DNA of 38,092 nt from contig JAFGGO010000070.1 in the NCBI GenBank assembly GCA_016930515.1, positions 1 to 38,092 of the forward strand, written 5' to 3'. Made by a program: the position numbers and the translations under genes. Below are positions 8,239 through 16,676 of this stretch, piece by piece. Position 1 is the stretch's first letter, and every line of letters starts with the position of its first letter. This DNA is from Promethearchaeota archaeon (GTDB lineage Archaea; Asgardarchaeota; Lokiarchaeia; Sigyniarchaeales; SOKP01). The notes beneath the pieces were generated by a model. That model did no database searches. It saw only the letters and a list, made by a program, of their open reading frames with translations, and had not been told where the DNA came from.

Positions 8239-8973
8239 TTATGGATATAATGGTATGTAAGTATTGGGAGCTATAATGTCCTCGAGGTCAAATTCGTAAT
8301 ATGATTCGTAGTCAGGATCGTAAGATCCACTTACATCTAATGAATTATGTGGTACCGAACTCCAAGTGGTTTCGGAGAAATCTTCAGAATATATCATACT
8401 CACATGTAATTTTATAGAAGATGGTGTCCCGAGATTTTCTAAAAGAAAACGAGATTCAAAATAAGCGCCGGTTTGGTTCCATTCTCCAGTAAAGTTAAGA
8501 CCTGTTTCGTCCCAATAGGTCCCGTTCCAAGCGTCCATTCCACTCGAACCATCACCAGTTCTCCACCAGAAGTGATGGGTGGCGCTAAATGCTATTTCGG
8601 GTTGCTGGGTATTATATGTCTTTCCAAGAGTAGTTCCTGAACTGTTAGCTCCTATATAAATAAGAAGATAATAATTTAGGCCAGCATTCGAGATGTCAGA
8701 ACCGTTGAGCCCAACATATAAATAATCCGAATCCCAAGTTATGTACCCGAAAAATCCGCTCGCAGAACTCGAAGTGTTAAATCGTTCCCTATCCAAGTAA
8801 AAGTCGTTAACGCCGTCAATAACTATCGTGTGAGAATACGGTTCGATAGGAGTATCGCTAGGAGTTCCAGCTGGTGGGGCACCAAAGAAGGTGATGCCTA
8901 AAAAACCACCAAGAACGCCTCCAGCAACAAAAGCCAATATAACTAAGAAAACTGTAATTCCATTTTTCGCCAT
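8239..8973 (-). CDS. Membrane-anchored extracellular protein with DOMON/CBM9-like beta-sandwich
   Basis: The 244-residue protein begins with an N-terminal hydrophobic anchor rich in Gly (residues about 5-30), followed by a Pro/Thr linker. The rest is predicted beta-rich and extracytoplasmic. The segment IDGVNDFYLDRE...GYITWDSDYLYVGLNGSD (about 50-92) matches the start of DOMON/CBM9-like sandwich domains, which bind sugars or haem. Aromatic-rich stretches (HHFWWRTGDG, WNGTYWDETG) and several N-x-S/T sequons follow. There is no C-terminal membrane helix. A ligand cannot be assigned. It is transcribed away from the GAPDH gene, sharing a 210-base intergenic region. Confidence 0.65.
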   Translation of the reverse strand: MAKNGITVFLVILAFVAGGVLGGFLGITFFGAPPAGTPSDTPIEPYSHTIVIDGVNDFYLDRERFNTSSSASGFFGYITWDSDYLYVGLNGSDISNAGLNYYLLIYIGANSSGTTLGKTYNTQQPEIAFSATHHFWWRTGDGSSGMDAWNGTYWDETGLNFTGEWNQTGAYFESRFLLENLGTPSSIKLHVSMIYSEDFSETTWSSVPHNSLDVSGSYDPDYESYYEFDLEDIIAPNTYIPLYP

Positions 8974-9099
8974 AAATTTCTTACCCGTGATAAACGAATT
9001 GATTTATAAGAAATCAATGTTAATTTTTAAATTTTTGTCGAAATTCGATCATGATCTTGATGAATATATATATGTGCCATACCTATTTGGATTTCAAAG

Positions 9100-9139
9100 G
9101 TATAAACTTAAAAACAAACGATCATATCTTCTGATCGTT
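9100..9139 (+). promoter_or_regulatory. GAPDH promoter with TATA box and inverted-repeat operator candidate
   Basis: A TATA-like box (GGTATAAACTTA, about 9099-9110) is followed by a perfect 8-bp inverted repeat, AACGATCA (9117-9124) and TGATCGTT (9132-9139), separated by seven bases. The repeat falls where transcription would start (about 25 bases past the TATA box) and 44 bases before the GAPDH ATG, a typical place for a repressor dimer. Confidence 0.45.
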
Positions 9140-9183
9140 ACTTGAAATAAAAGAACAAATTTTATACATAGAAGTGAAACAAC

Positions 9184-10185
9184 ATGGTAAAGAAAGTAGC
9201 AATCAACGGGTTTGGCAGAATTGGACGGTTATTCTTCAGAGCCGCTTGGGGTAATCCCGATATTGAAATTGTCTCCATCAATGACCTTTTTGAACCAAAA
9301 TATTTGGCGTATGTATTAAAATACGACACCGTCTTTGGACGTTTCAAGGGACATGTTCAAGCAAAGGATGGAGCATTGGTAGTTGATGGTAAAGAAATTC
9401 CAATTACTGCCGAAAGAGATCCTGGAAATCTTCCTCACTCGAAGAACGAGATCGATGTTGCGGTAGAGTCTACTGGATTATTCGTGGCTCGAGATAAGGC
9501 GTCAAAGCATCTTGATGCAGGAGCGAAGCGAGTTTTGATTAGTGCTCCAGCAACCAATCCCGATATCACGGTCGTATTGGGATGCAACGATGATAAGATC
9601 ACTTCAGATCACAAGATCATTTCAAACGCATCGTGTACGACTAATTGTCTCGCTCCCGTTGTAAAAGTATTGCACGAAAATTACAACATCAAATACGGCT
9701 TGATGACCACCATTCACTCGTATACCAACGATCAATCGAATGTGGACATCGCCCGTGCGGGAGACGCGTCAAAAATGATTCGGGGTAGAGCGGCCGCCAT
9801 GAACATGATTCCCACATCAACCGGTGCTGCAAAGGCTATCGGAGAAATCTATCCAGATCTTAAAGGAAAATTGGATGGTATCGCAATGAGAGTTCCTACC
9901 GTAGACGGGAGCGTTGTAGATTTAAAAGCGATCCTTGAAAAACCAGCTTCAGCAGACGAAATAAACGCAAAGATGAAGGCCGCAGCAGAAGGTCCGTTAA
10001 AAGGTATTTTAGCCTATAACGACGAACCAATTGTAAGTAGCGATGTAATCGGAGATTCCCATAGTTCCGTGTTTTCAAGCATTTGGACAAAAGTAATTAA
10101 CGACGAGGCGTTCATATTAAGCTGGTACGATAACGAATGGGGATTCTCCAATAGGATGGCGGAGCTTATCGTAAAAAAATTATAG
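9184..10185 (+). CDS. gap: Glyceraldehyde-3-phosphate dehydrogenase, phosphorylating, bacterial/eukaryotic type
   Basis: Catalyses the reversible oxidation and phosphorylation of glyceraldehyde-3-phosphate to 1,3-bisphosphoglycerate with NAD(P)+ in glycolysis or gluconeogenesis. The 333 residues show the class I signature: NGFGRIGR at 8-15, Asp34 after the second strand (favours NAD), the catalytic ASCTTNC with Cys151, His178 in IHSYTNDQ, RGRAAAMNMIP at 200-210 and WYDNEWGFSNR near the C-terminus. Full length, no gaps. This is not the class II GAPDH usual in archaea, so it was probably acquired from bacteria. The start ATG 9184 gives the expected N-terminus. It is monocistronic, with a TATA box and an inverted repeat upstream and a T-rich stretch after the stop. 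Confidence 0.96.
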   Translation: MVKKVAINGFGRIGRLFFRAAWGNPDIEIVSINDLFEPKYLAYVLKYDTVFGRFKGHVQAKDGALVVDGKEIPITAERDPGNLPHSKNEIDVAVESTGLFVARDKASKHLDAGAKRVLISAPATNPDITVVLGCNDDKITSDHKIISNASCTTNCLAPVVKVLHENYNIKYGLMTTIHSYTNDQSNVDIARAGDASKMIRGRAAAMNMIPTSTGAAKAIGEIYPDLKGKLDGIAMRVPTVDGSVVDLKAILEKPASADEINAKMKAAAEGPLKGILAYNDEPIVSSDVIGDSHSSVFSSIWTKVINDEAFILSWYDNEWGFSNRMAELIVKKL

Positions 10186-10188
10186 AAT

Positions 10189-10210
10189 ATTTTTTTTATT
10201 TTATTTTTAT
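10189..10210 (+). terminator. T-rich terminator after GAPDH
   Basis: Runs of eight, four and five T begin four bases after the GAPDH stop codon, as in archaeal intrinsic terminators. No hairpin was seen. Confidence 0.45.
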
Positions 10211-10511
10211 CTATCTATTTATTGAATAATTCTCTTTTGTTAAGTCTGGTTTTAAACATATATTCTTCATAAATCATCACGGATTGCATAGAGGTAAATA
10301 AATAATGATTGATTTATCAGTTATTTTTTTTGATAATTTTTTTTGTCAAGAATGACAAGCGAACTTATCATCATCGTTTATGAGATTTGCGGAATTGCCC
10401 TTTTGGAATATTTTATGAGCGAGCATTTAAATACGACGAATCATTATTAAGATCATAAACCCATAAAAAATTTTGAGGGTATTAGAAAAAAAAATAAAAG
10501 TTGATAATGCA
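10211..10511. other. AT-rich spacer before hdrA-2
   Basis: No ORF or RNA gene is visible. The hdrA-2 frame is open from 10467, with in-frame TTG codons at 10473 and 10512 but no ATG or GTG, and no clear Shine-Dalgarno sequence before either. A poly-T stretch (about 10324-10346) lies in the middle. Confidence 0.4.
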
Positions 10512-12452
10512 TTGGTTGTAGATACAGGAGAAATTAGTCGAATATTTGTTGCTATTTGTCAATGAGGACTTAACATTGCCGAAACAATAGATTGTAAGGC
10601 GTTAACGGAATATTCTAAAAAGTTACCTGGCGTGGTTGGTTGCGACAATTATATTAGTCTTTGTACTACTGCGGGATCAACTTTCATTCGAGAAAACATG
10701 GCTTTTAATAACGCCAATCGCTTGGTAGTAGCTGCTTGAACGCCAAAAACCCACGAACCCGTTTTTAAAAAGATATTAAGCGATGCGGGGATTAATCATT
10801 CGTATTTAGAGTTCGTCAATATTAGAGAGCATTCGTCTTTCGTTCACAGGGGAGATAAGAGTGGTGCTCTCAATGTAGCAAAAGATCTCATCAAGGCTTC
10901 AGTCGCACGGGCCGCAGACCTCGAAAAGATTGATATAAAAAGCGTTGATTTGGACAAGAAAGTCCTTGTAATAGGCGCTGGCGTGGCAGGACTTTCTGCT
11001 GCTATTGATTTGACTGAACAAGGGTACGAAACATATGTCGTGGAAGAAAGACCCAGTATTGGAGGTATAATGGCAAAGCTCGATAGAACCTTTCCAACCG
11101 ACGATTGTAGTATCTGAATTTTAGGCCCCGTCATGCTTAAAGTAGCGAGCATTCCAAACGTGCATTTGTACACATATACAAACATTGAAGATATTTCGGG
11201 ATTTATTGGAAATTTCAAGGTAAAGCTGAGGAGAAAGGCGCGATTTGTTACGGAGGATTGCAACGGGTGCGGAGCGTGCGTTGAGGCTTGTCCCGCCTAT
11301 GGGTTTGATGAGTTTAACGAAAACATGAACTCACGAAAAGCAATCTACACGTATTTTGCCCAAGCAGTACCCTCAATTGCACAAATTGACATGGATCGAT
11401 GTATTCAATGTGGGATTTGCGAGGACGTTTGCGAATTAAACGCCATTGATTTCGATCAGAAAGATACAATAGAAAGTTTAACGGTTGGTTCGATAATTGT
11501 TGCAACGGGGCTTGATGTGCATAAGGGCAAGGAATACGGCAGGGGAACATATAGTAATATCTTAACGCAACTCGAATTAGAAAGAATCTTGGCACCAAAT
11601 GGACCCACTAAGGGACATCTCGTACGACCTTCCGATGGAAAGCGACCAAAAAAAATTCTATTTGTCAATTGCGCGGGTTCGAGAGATAAAAAAACACATT
11701 TTTATTGTAGCGTGGTATGTTGTAATCTCTCCATTAAAAACTCAAAATTAATAAAATCAGAATATCCCGATACAGAAATAGTTGTTAGTTTTATAGACAT
11801 GAGATGCGCTGGAAAAGATTACGAAGAATACTATCGAATGGCGAGGGATAGTGGAATTGTATTTGTTCGTGGACATGTAGGTAAAATAAAAGAGGACCCA
11901 AAAACGAAAGATCTCATCGTGCAAATTGAAGCCTTTGGAATGGACAGATTCTTGGAAATGGAATTCGACCTGATCATCTTATCGTCGGCATCTATTCCAC
12001 CAAAATCAGCAAAGAAGGTCGAAAAAATGCTTGGATTAGAAACAAGCAGGGACGGATTCTTTAAGGAGGCACACTCCCGATTGAACTTGATAGACACCAA
12101 GATCCCTGGTATTAGCATAGCAGGTGCTTCTCAAGGACCCAAGACAATTCCCGACGCTATCACTCAAGGAAGGGCAGCAGCATCCTCGTTAACGAGCATT
12201 TTACACAAGGATAAATACGAAATCCTTTTAATTAGAGGACACATCGAAAAAGATGCATGTGCGAGGTGTGGACTATGTGCACTGAATTGTCCATATAATG
12301 CCATAATAACAACCAAGAGCGGTCTCGAAGTGAACGAGATACTCTGCAGGGGATGCGGTACTTGTTTGGCAAATTGTCCTTCCGAAGCGATCACTTTAAA
12401 ATATTATCCAGAATCTCAATACGAAAAACAAATCGACGCGATTTTAAGCTAA
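10512..12452 (+). CDS. hdrA: Heterodisulfide reductase subunit A, selenoprotein with three UGA-encoded Sec (HdrA-2)
   Basis: A second full-length HdrA paralogue, about 646 residues. Three in-frame UGAs fall at conserved Cys positions: 10563-10565 (residue 18, CQUG), 10737-10739 (residue 76, AAUTPKTH) and 11115-11117 (residue 202, CSIU). HdrA-1 has Cys at residue 76, so this paralogue carries one more Sec. The FAD motif GAGVAG starts at 155, inserted ferredoxin clusters begin at Cys250 and Cys297, and C-terminal ones at Cys583 and Cys612, nearly the same numbering as HdrA-1. The start is uncertain: TTG 10512 is chosen because it gives the N-terminus length of HdrA-1; TTG 10473 would add 13 residues. 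All codons between the UGAs were read and contain no other stop. The gene is followed by its own SECIS 77 bases after the TAA. No HdrB, HdrC or VhuD adjoins it. Confidence 0.92.
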
Positions 12453-12465
12453 TTCGCATAAAAAA

Positions 12466-12478
12466 GGCAATGATTGCC
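12466..12478 (+). other. Small hairpin in the hdrA-2 3' UTR
   Basis: GGCAA, TGA loop, TTGCC forms a 5-bp stem, followed by T-rich sequence (to about 12496). It could be a terminator, but the SECIS lies downstream and must be transcribed, so it is more likely a spacer structure or a partial terminator. Confidence 0.35.
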
Positions 12479-12528
12479 GTTTGTTTGCTTTTTTAAATAT
12501 TTTGTCCTCATTCAACCAATTAAGACCA

Positions 12529-12598
12529 AACCCGATAGGATGATTCGAACGAAAAAATGATAGTCGTTTGGAGACTCACCCTCGCAAGGGATCGGGTT
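12529..12598 (+). promoter_or_regulatory. SECIS element 2 (3' UTR of hdrA-2)
   Basis: Folded by eye. Closing stem AACCCGAT (12529-12536) pairs with ATCGGGTT (12591-12598), 8 of 8. AG (12537-12538) pairs with CT (12575-12576). Bulge G-A-T is followed by tandem G12542.A12574 and A12543.G12573, so AUGA (12540-12543) faces GA. The helix continues T-A, T.G, then CGAACGA/TCGTTTG (12546-12552 with 12564-12570), and ends in an 11-base loop AAAAATGATAG. A 4-bp hairpin CCCT/AGGG (12579-12590) abuts the closing stem. Helix length (nine positions), loop length, A-run, and the four bases between GA and the hairpin all match SECIS 1. Confidence 0.86.
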
Positions 12599-12599
12599 A

Positions 12600-12613
12600 T
12601 TTTTTATTTTTTT
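12600..12613 (+). terminator. T-rich terminator after SECIS 2
   Basis: Runs of six and seven T, interrupted by one A, start two bases after the SECIS closing stem, placing the SECIS at the very end of the hdrA-2 transcript. The convergent acyl-CoA synthetase gene ends at 12643. Confidence 0.45.
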
Positions 12614-12642
12614 AAGGATTAAGGAAAAAAAGATAATAAAAT

Positions 12643-14337
12643 TTAATTTATTGAGGAACAATCCCATTTACCGTTAGCTCTCGCTATATTAACATCCTCG
12701 TTTAACCTTCGCTGCAAAATCACGTAATCTGGCTCGTTATTTCGAGTTAAAGGGAAATCTTCAAGAAACACGATCAACGAAGGACGTTTATAAGAAGCCA
12801 TTTCCTTACAGTGTTCGGCAATGCCTTCCTCAGTTAAAATTGCACCTTTTTTAATCTTTATATATACAACGATTGCTTCAGTAAAAATGGCGTGTTTTGC
12901 ACCTAAAACTCCAACATGTTCTATTTCTGGCAAGAGAGATATGAATGCCTCAATTTCAGGTTGAAACACTCTATAACCTTTTGGATTTATCATATATTTT
13001 TTTCTTCCTGCTAAATGAATCCCCTTTTCATCCTTATAACCCATATCACCTGTATAAAGAATTGAATCCGTTGAAAGGACATCTCTAGTCGCAACATCGT
13101 AATTAAAATATCCAAGAAATGTTTGTGGTCCTTCAAAGCAAATTTCGCCAATTTCTCGGTCTTTAAGAATTTCTCCAGCAGAACCGTCTTCCTTCATAGG
13201 AGCGCGAATTGTAGCAGGATAGATTGGAAAAGGAGTACCGAGATTGTTAGTAATGTCTTCGATTGTGGCATCATCGGGCGTATAAGTGCACAATCCTGAA
13301 GTTTCGGTGAGTCCTAAACCCGTGCCGATTTTTGGAGCCATTTTTGCAAGGTTTTTTAAGAATTCTATATCAACCGACTGGCCGCTGTAAATCGCATGTT
13401 TAAGCGAGCTTAAATCATAACCATCGTAATGCTTTAAACTCCATTCCATTGAATAAGACGCAGGAATTTGCCCAAGGCAGGTGACCCTATGGTTCTGGAT
13501 CGCCGATAAAGACCTTTCCGCATCAAACCTGCTTAACACGATTGCCGATCCACCTTGAAAAAGAATCGTCATGAGTTGTTCAGTCAGTCCACCAATGAAA
13601 GCTGGTGGCATATTAACTAGCATTCTATCGTCTTTAGTTATATTAAAAGCAATGGATAAACACATATTTTGGCAGGATATTCCCCGACTTGTGAGCATTG
13701 CAGGCTTCGGAAATGCAGTGGTTCCCATCGTGAACAATAGCAAGATAGGATCGTTTTCATCAACTTTAATACATTCATTTTCAAAACTTTCAAAATCGTG
13801 GTTATTACTCAATGCTTCTTCGTATTCCCTCTCAGCTTGGTCAAAAAGATCTTGACCATTTAAAATACCTTCTCGATATTTGTCGTGAGGATTACCAAAC
13901 TGTATTACATAATCGAGCCACGGGTAGTTGTTCCGAATTGCATAACCAATAGTACCAAAATTACCAAATTTTGTCTTGCCAAGATGACAATACATTTTTA
14001 TCTTGTCCCTTATTAAAGCTAAAGATATCATAATTTCGGGAGGTTTTAAGCTCAAATCGAGAGGACACCACATGACTCCAAGTTTCATACATGCAAAACC
14101 CAAGATAAAATGTTCGTAAGAATTCGGGAGACTTGTAACGCAAATATCGCCTTTTCTCAAATCCATATTGAACAATTTAAACGCCATCGCGTTAATGGCG
14201 TTCAATAATTCTTTATATGATACCTCCCTTCCAGTATCGCAAAAAAATAACGCCATGTGGTAAGGATTTATACCAGCCCATTTTTCCACAACTCCAGTAA
14301 GAGTGTGTGGATGTTTTTCGAATTCTTCCAAAGACAT
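12643..14337 (-). CDS. AMP-binding acyl-CoA synthetase-like protein, adenylation lysine replaced
   Basis: ANL-superfamily enzymes activate a fatty acid with ATP to acyl-AMP and then acyl-CoA. The 564 residues are full length, with the P-loop-like FTMGTTAFPKPAMLTSRG (202-219), GLGLTETSG, the YTGDMGYKDEKG hinge region and GRKKYMINPKGYRV near the C-terminal domain. Two oddities: the P-loop differs from the usual SGTTGxPKG (Met, Ala and Pro replace Ser, Gly and Gly), and in the A10 motif PLTRNNEPDY the catalytic Lys is Glu535 (codon at 12733-12735, GAG; AAG would be Lys). Adenylation would be impaired if A10 is read correctly; thioester formation or another role is possible. Located near acyl-CoA dehydrogenase and ETF genes, so beta-oxidation entry is the natural guess. 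Convergent with hdrA-2. Confidence 0.82.
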   Translation of the reverse strand: MSLEEFEKHPHTLTGVVEKWAGINPYHMALFFCDTGREVSYKELLNAINAMAFKLFNMDLRKGDICVTSLPNSYEHFILGFACMKLGVMWCPLDLSLKPPEIMISLALIRDKIKMYCHLGKTKFGNFGTIGYAIRNNYPWLDYVIQFGNPHDKYREGILNGQDLFDQAEREYEEALSNNHDFESFENECIKVDENDPILLLFTMGTTAFPKPAMLTSRGISCQNMCLSIAFNITKDDRMLVNMPPAFIGGLTEQLMTILFQGGSAIVLSRFDAERSLSAIQNHRVTCLGQIPASYSMEWSLKHYDGYDLSSLKHAIYSGQSVDIEFLKNLAKMAPKIGTGLGLTETSGLCTYTPDDATIEDITNNLGTPFPIYPATIRAPMKEDGSAGEILKDREIGEICFEGPQTFLGYFNYDVATRDVLSTDSILYTGDMGYKDEKGIHLAGRKKYMINPKGYRVFQPEIEAFISLLPEIEHVGVLGAKHAIFTEAIVVYIKIKKGAILTEEGIAEHCKEMASYKRPSLIVFLEDFPLTRNNEPDYVILQRRLNEDVNIARANGKWDCSSIN

Positions 14338-14643
14338 TTATTAATCATATTTTTTTGTGTGTTAATATGTGTAAAGGATTGGTCTTATTAAAAATTGCTT
14401 GATTGATATCAAAGTATTATTTTGACAAATTAAATAATCAAGCTTTTGAACTTGGATAATTAAAATTATTTTTTCTGATTTTACATCAACACTTTTGGAC
14501 ATCATATTATAATTCATTTAATATAGATTTATTATTTGCATGTTATTTTCATTAGGATTTGAAATTATAAAATAAGAACCCAAGCGCTTTTGAAATAACG
14601 GTAAATAATTGGACTCCTAAAAGATTTAAATAGTTTAAACGCT
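14338..14643. other. Divergent AT-rich promoter region
   Basis: The 306 bases separate the divergent acyl-CoA synthetase and HerA-like genes. I see no ORF, RNA gene or long repeat. Several TATA-like words are present (e.g. near 14518-14530), but none can be assigned with confidence. Confidence 0.35.
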
Positions 14644-16536
14644 ATGAATATACTTAATACGAAAAGAGAACATTCAATAAAAGATGCAAATTACAGTAAA
14701 AGAGTGATAGAAATGTCAGACATAAGCGAGTCAGAAAGTCAAGGGAAAAAACCTATTGGTAGATTAACTGGTAAAACAACCACTCATAAAGTAAGGGTAA
14801 AGATCGACGACCCCAAAATCGAACGAACGGATTACTTCACGATTTACGGAAAAACTGAAGGTAATAATGGAGAAAAGTCGTATTACATGTTAAATATCAT
14901 TGACATGTGGACCGAAGAAAAGGGCATGATGGCAAAATTGCAAGTGCTTGGCGATAGACCAAAGCGACCCTTCGATGTGGGAGCGGATGTTTATTTAGCA
15001 ACGGAAGAGCAAATTGCAAACTTATTAGGAATTAATAATCCTCCAGAAATATCAGTAGCTATCGGCAAGCTATTAGGATATCCGTTTAATGTCAATCTAG
15101 CGGTAAAGAATTTTGGAAGGATTTTTATCACTGGAAAATCAGGTTCGGGAAAATCTTACACAATGGGTGTATTATGCGAAGAATTCCTTAAAAAAGGAAT
15201 TCCTTTAGTGATTATTGATCGACACGGTGAATACGGAAGTTTAAAAGTTGCTGCCGACGACGACGATTCGCCTTCAATATCCGAAATTGAAATCATACCT
15301 CAAGACGACGATTTTGTGGAGCTTGAAGCTTTCAAGGTTGAAGAAAAGCTCCCTCCTAAATTTTCTATTAAAGAGAAAGCAAAAGAAAAAGGAGAAGGGC
15401 CAGGTGAAAGTTCATTTGTAGACAACATCATAGAATTTGCCGACTTGAATAAGAATAGAGGGGGGGACATCGATCTAGACTATTTATTTTCTCTTGACGC
15501 AACAGATATCGTCGCTCAAAGGTTATGTACGATTGTTAACTTGAGAGGGCTTGATTTGGAAGTTCAAGAAGTCATCGCGGGCAAGCTCCTTAAGAAATTA
15601 TACGAAGCGAGCACTTCAAGAAAGATTCCTCCTTTTTACTTGTTTTTGGACGAAGCACACTTGTTTGCAGGAAAAAAACAGACAGAGACTTGTGAGATCG
15701 TGAAATTATTTGCCCAAGAAGGAAGAAAATTTGGCGCAAACATCGTAATAGGCACCCAGCGCCCTCAACTTCTCGACACTACCATTCGAGCACAAGCCGG
15801 CACATGGATCGTTATGAACTTGAGCGATGTAAGGGACATCAGTATTACAATCCAAAGCGCAGAAGACCTAAGCAATGAAAATAAGGATGATATTTCTGGC
15901 TTAGACAAGGGTGAATGCATCATATGTGGCGAAGCTGTTGCTGGAATTCCATTATTCGTAAAAGTACGAAAAAGAACAACAAAACACGGAGGGATCGGAT
16001 TTAATCCGCTCGATTTTCTTTCGGAGCAAACGATAGAAGAGCTCCTAAAGAGAAAACATCGCATATTAGGAGAAAAAACGGAAGCAGAACTCGAAGCAGG
16101 GAAAGAAGAATTTCAGGAATTAACCTCAGCAAGATCAATTTCGAGCTATTTAGATCAAATTACCGAACTCAAGGCAAGAATAAGAGAATTAGAAGAGGAA
16201 AACGAGATCCTCAAACAAGAAATACAAGCAGGTGGTTCAACCCCAATATCCATACCTCCAGGGACCGAAGGCGAGAAAATAAAAGAATTAGAAATAGAAG
16301 TGAAGGTGTGGAAGGAGAAATACAACGCTTTGAAATCAAGAAACGAAATAACCGTAAAAACGCCAACATCAGAACCTCTTGACACATTTCCTAGCTCCAA
16401 CGATAGCGAACTCGTACTAGAATTAGAAAATACGATTGCGATGTTAGAGCAAGAAGTGAAAAAATACAAGAAAAAGGCAGATGACGGCATATTATTGGCT
16501 GAAAAGCTAATGCAGGAGCTCAAGAAAAAAAAATAG
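14644..16536 (+). CDS. HerA/DUF87-type hexameric ATPase with C-terminal coiled coil
   Basis: HerA-like proteins are FtsK-superfamily translocases; the archaeal HerA acts with NurA in DNA-end processing. The 630 residues show an N-terminal HAS-barrel-like region (about 38-130), Walker A GKSGSGKS at 164-171, IDRHGEYGSL (191-200), Walker B YLFLDEAH (332-339) and GTQRP at 370-374 with IRAQAGTWIVMNL. An acidic DDDDS and charged insertion (205-260) follows the first part of the ATPase core. Residues about 505-545 and 585-628 are heptad-like, lysine-rich coiled coils, not typical of HerA. No nurA, rad50 or mre11 gene is nearby, so DNA repair is not shown; it may be a HerA-like paralogue with another partner. 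ATG 14713 (residue 24) is an alternative start. Confidence 0.82.
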   Translation: MNILNTKREHSIKDANYSKRVIEMSDISESESQGKKPIGRLTGKTTTHKVRVKIDDPKIERTDYFTIYGKTEGNNGEKSYYMLNIIDMWTEEKGMMAKLQVLGDRPKRPFDVGADVYLATEEQIANLLGINNPPEISVAIGKLLGYPFNVNLAVKNFGRIFITGKSGSGKSYTMGVLCEEFLKKGIPLVIIDRHGEYGSLKVAADDDDSPSISEIEIIPQDDDFVELEAFKVEEKLPPKFSIKEKAKEKGEGPGESSFVDNIIEFADLNKNRGGDIDLDYLFSLDATDIVAQRLCTIVNLRGLDLEVQEVIAGKLLKKLYEASTSRKIPPFYLFLDEAHLFAGKKQTETCEIVKLFAQEGRKFGANIVIGTQRPQLLDTTIRAQAGTWIVMNLSDVRDISITIQSAEDLSNENKDDISGLDKGECIICGEAVAGIPLFVKVRKRTTKHGGIGFNPLDFLSEQTIEELLKRKHRILGEKTEAELEAGKEEFQELTSARSISSYLDQITELKARIRELEEENEILKQEIQAGGSTPISIPPGTEGEKIKELEIEVKVWKEKYNALKSRNEITVKTPTSEPLDTFPSSNDSELVLELENTIAMLEQEVKKYKKKADDGILLAEKLMQELKKKK

Positions 16537-16676
16537 ATATCTAATTTCAGGATTATTTTATTCTTTCTATTCTTATATTTATTAATTTTAATTGCTTGAT
16601 TTTAATCACCCTAATCTGAGATCTTTTAATAATATCTTAATTATTCGACTTTAAAATAGATATAAATTTTAAAATA

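Noticed and set aside
8891..9145. Small ORF of 84 codons in the divergent GAPDH promoter region
   Set aside because: Overlaps the N-terminus of the minus-strand DOMON-like gene and the predicted TATA box/operator; no ribosome binding site and no motif.
10844..11263. Antisense ORF of 139 codons across hdrA-2
   Set aside because: Lies on the opposite strand of the UGA-containing HdrA frame, which matches HdrA throughout; the antisense product has no recognisable motif.
411..12452. UGA reassigned to Trp or Gly genome-wide (code change)
   Set aside because: UGA is the stop codon of etfB and the reductase gene; Trp is encoded by TGG in the same proteins, and the UGAs are only at Cys positions.
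12541..12600. tRNA-like T-arm (ATTCGAAC)
   Set aside because: There is no acceptor or anticodon arm; the word is part of the SECIS 2 helix.
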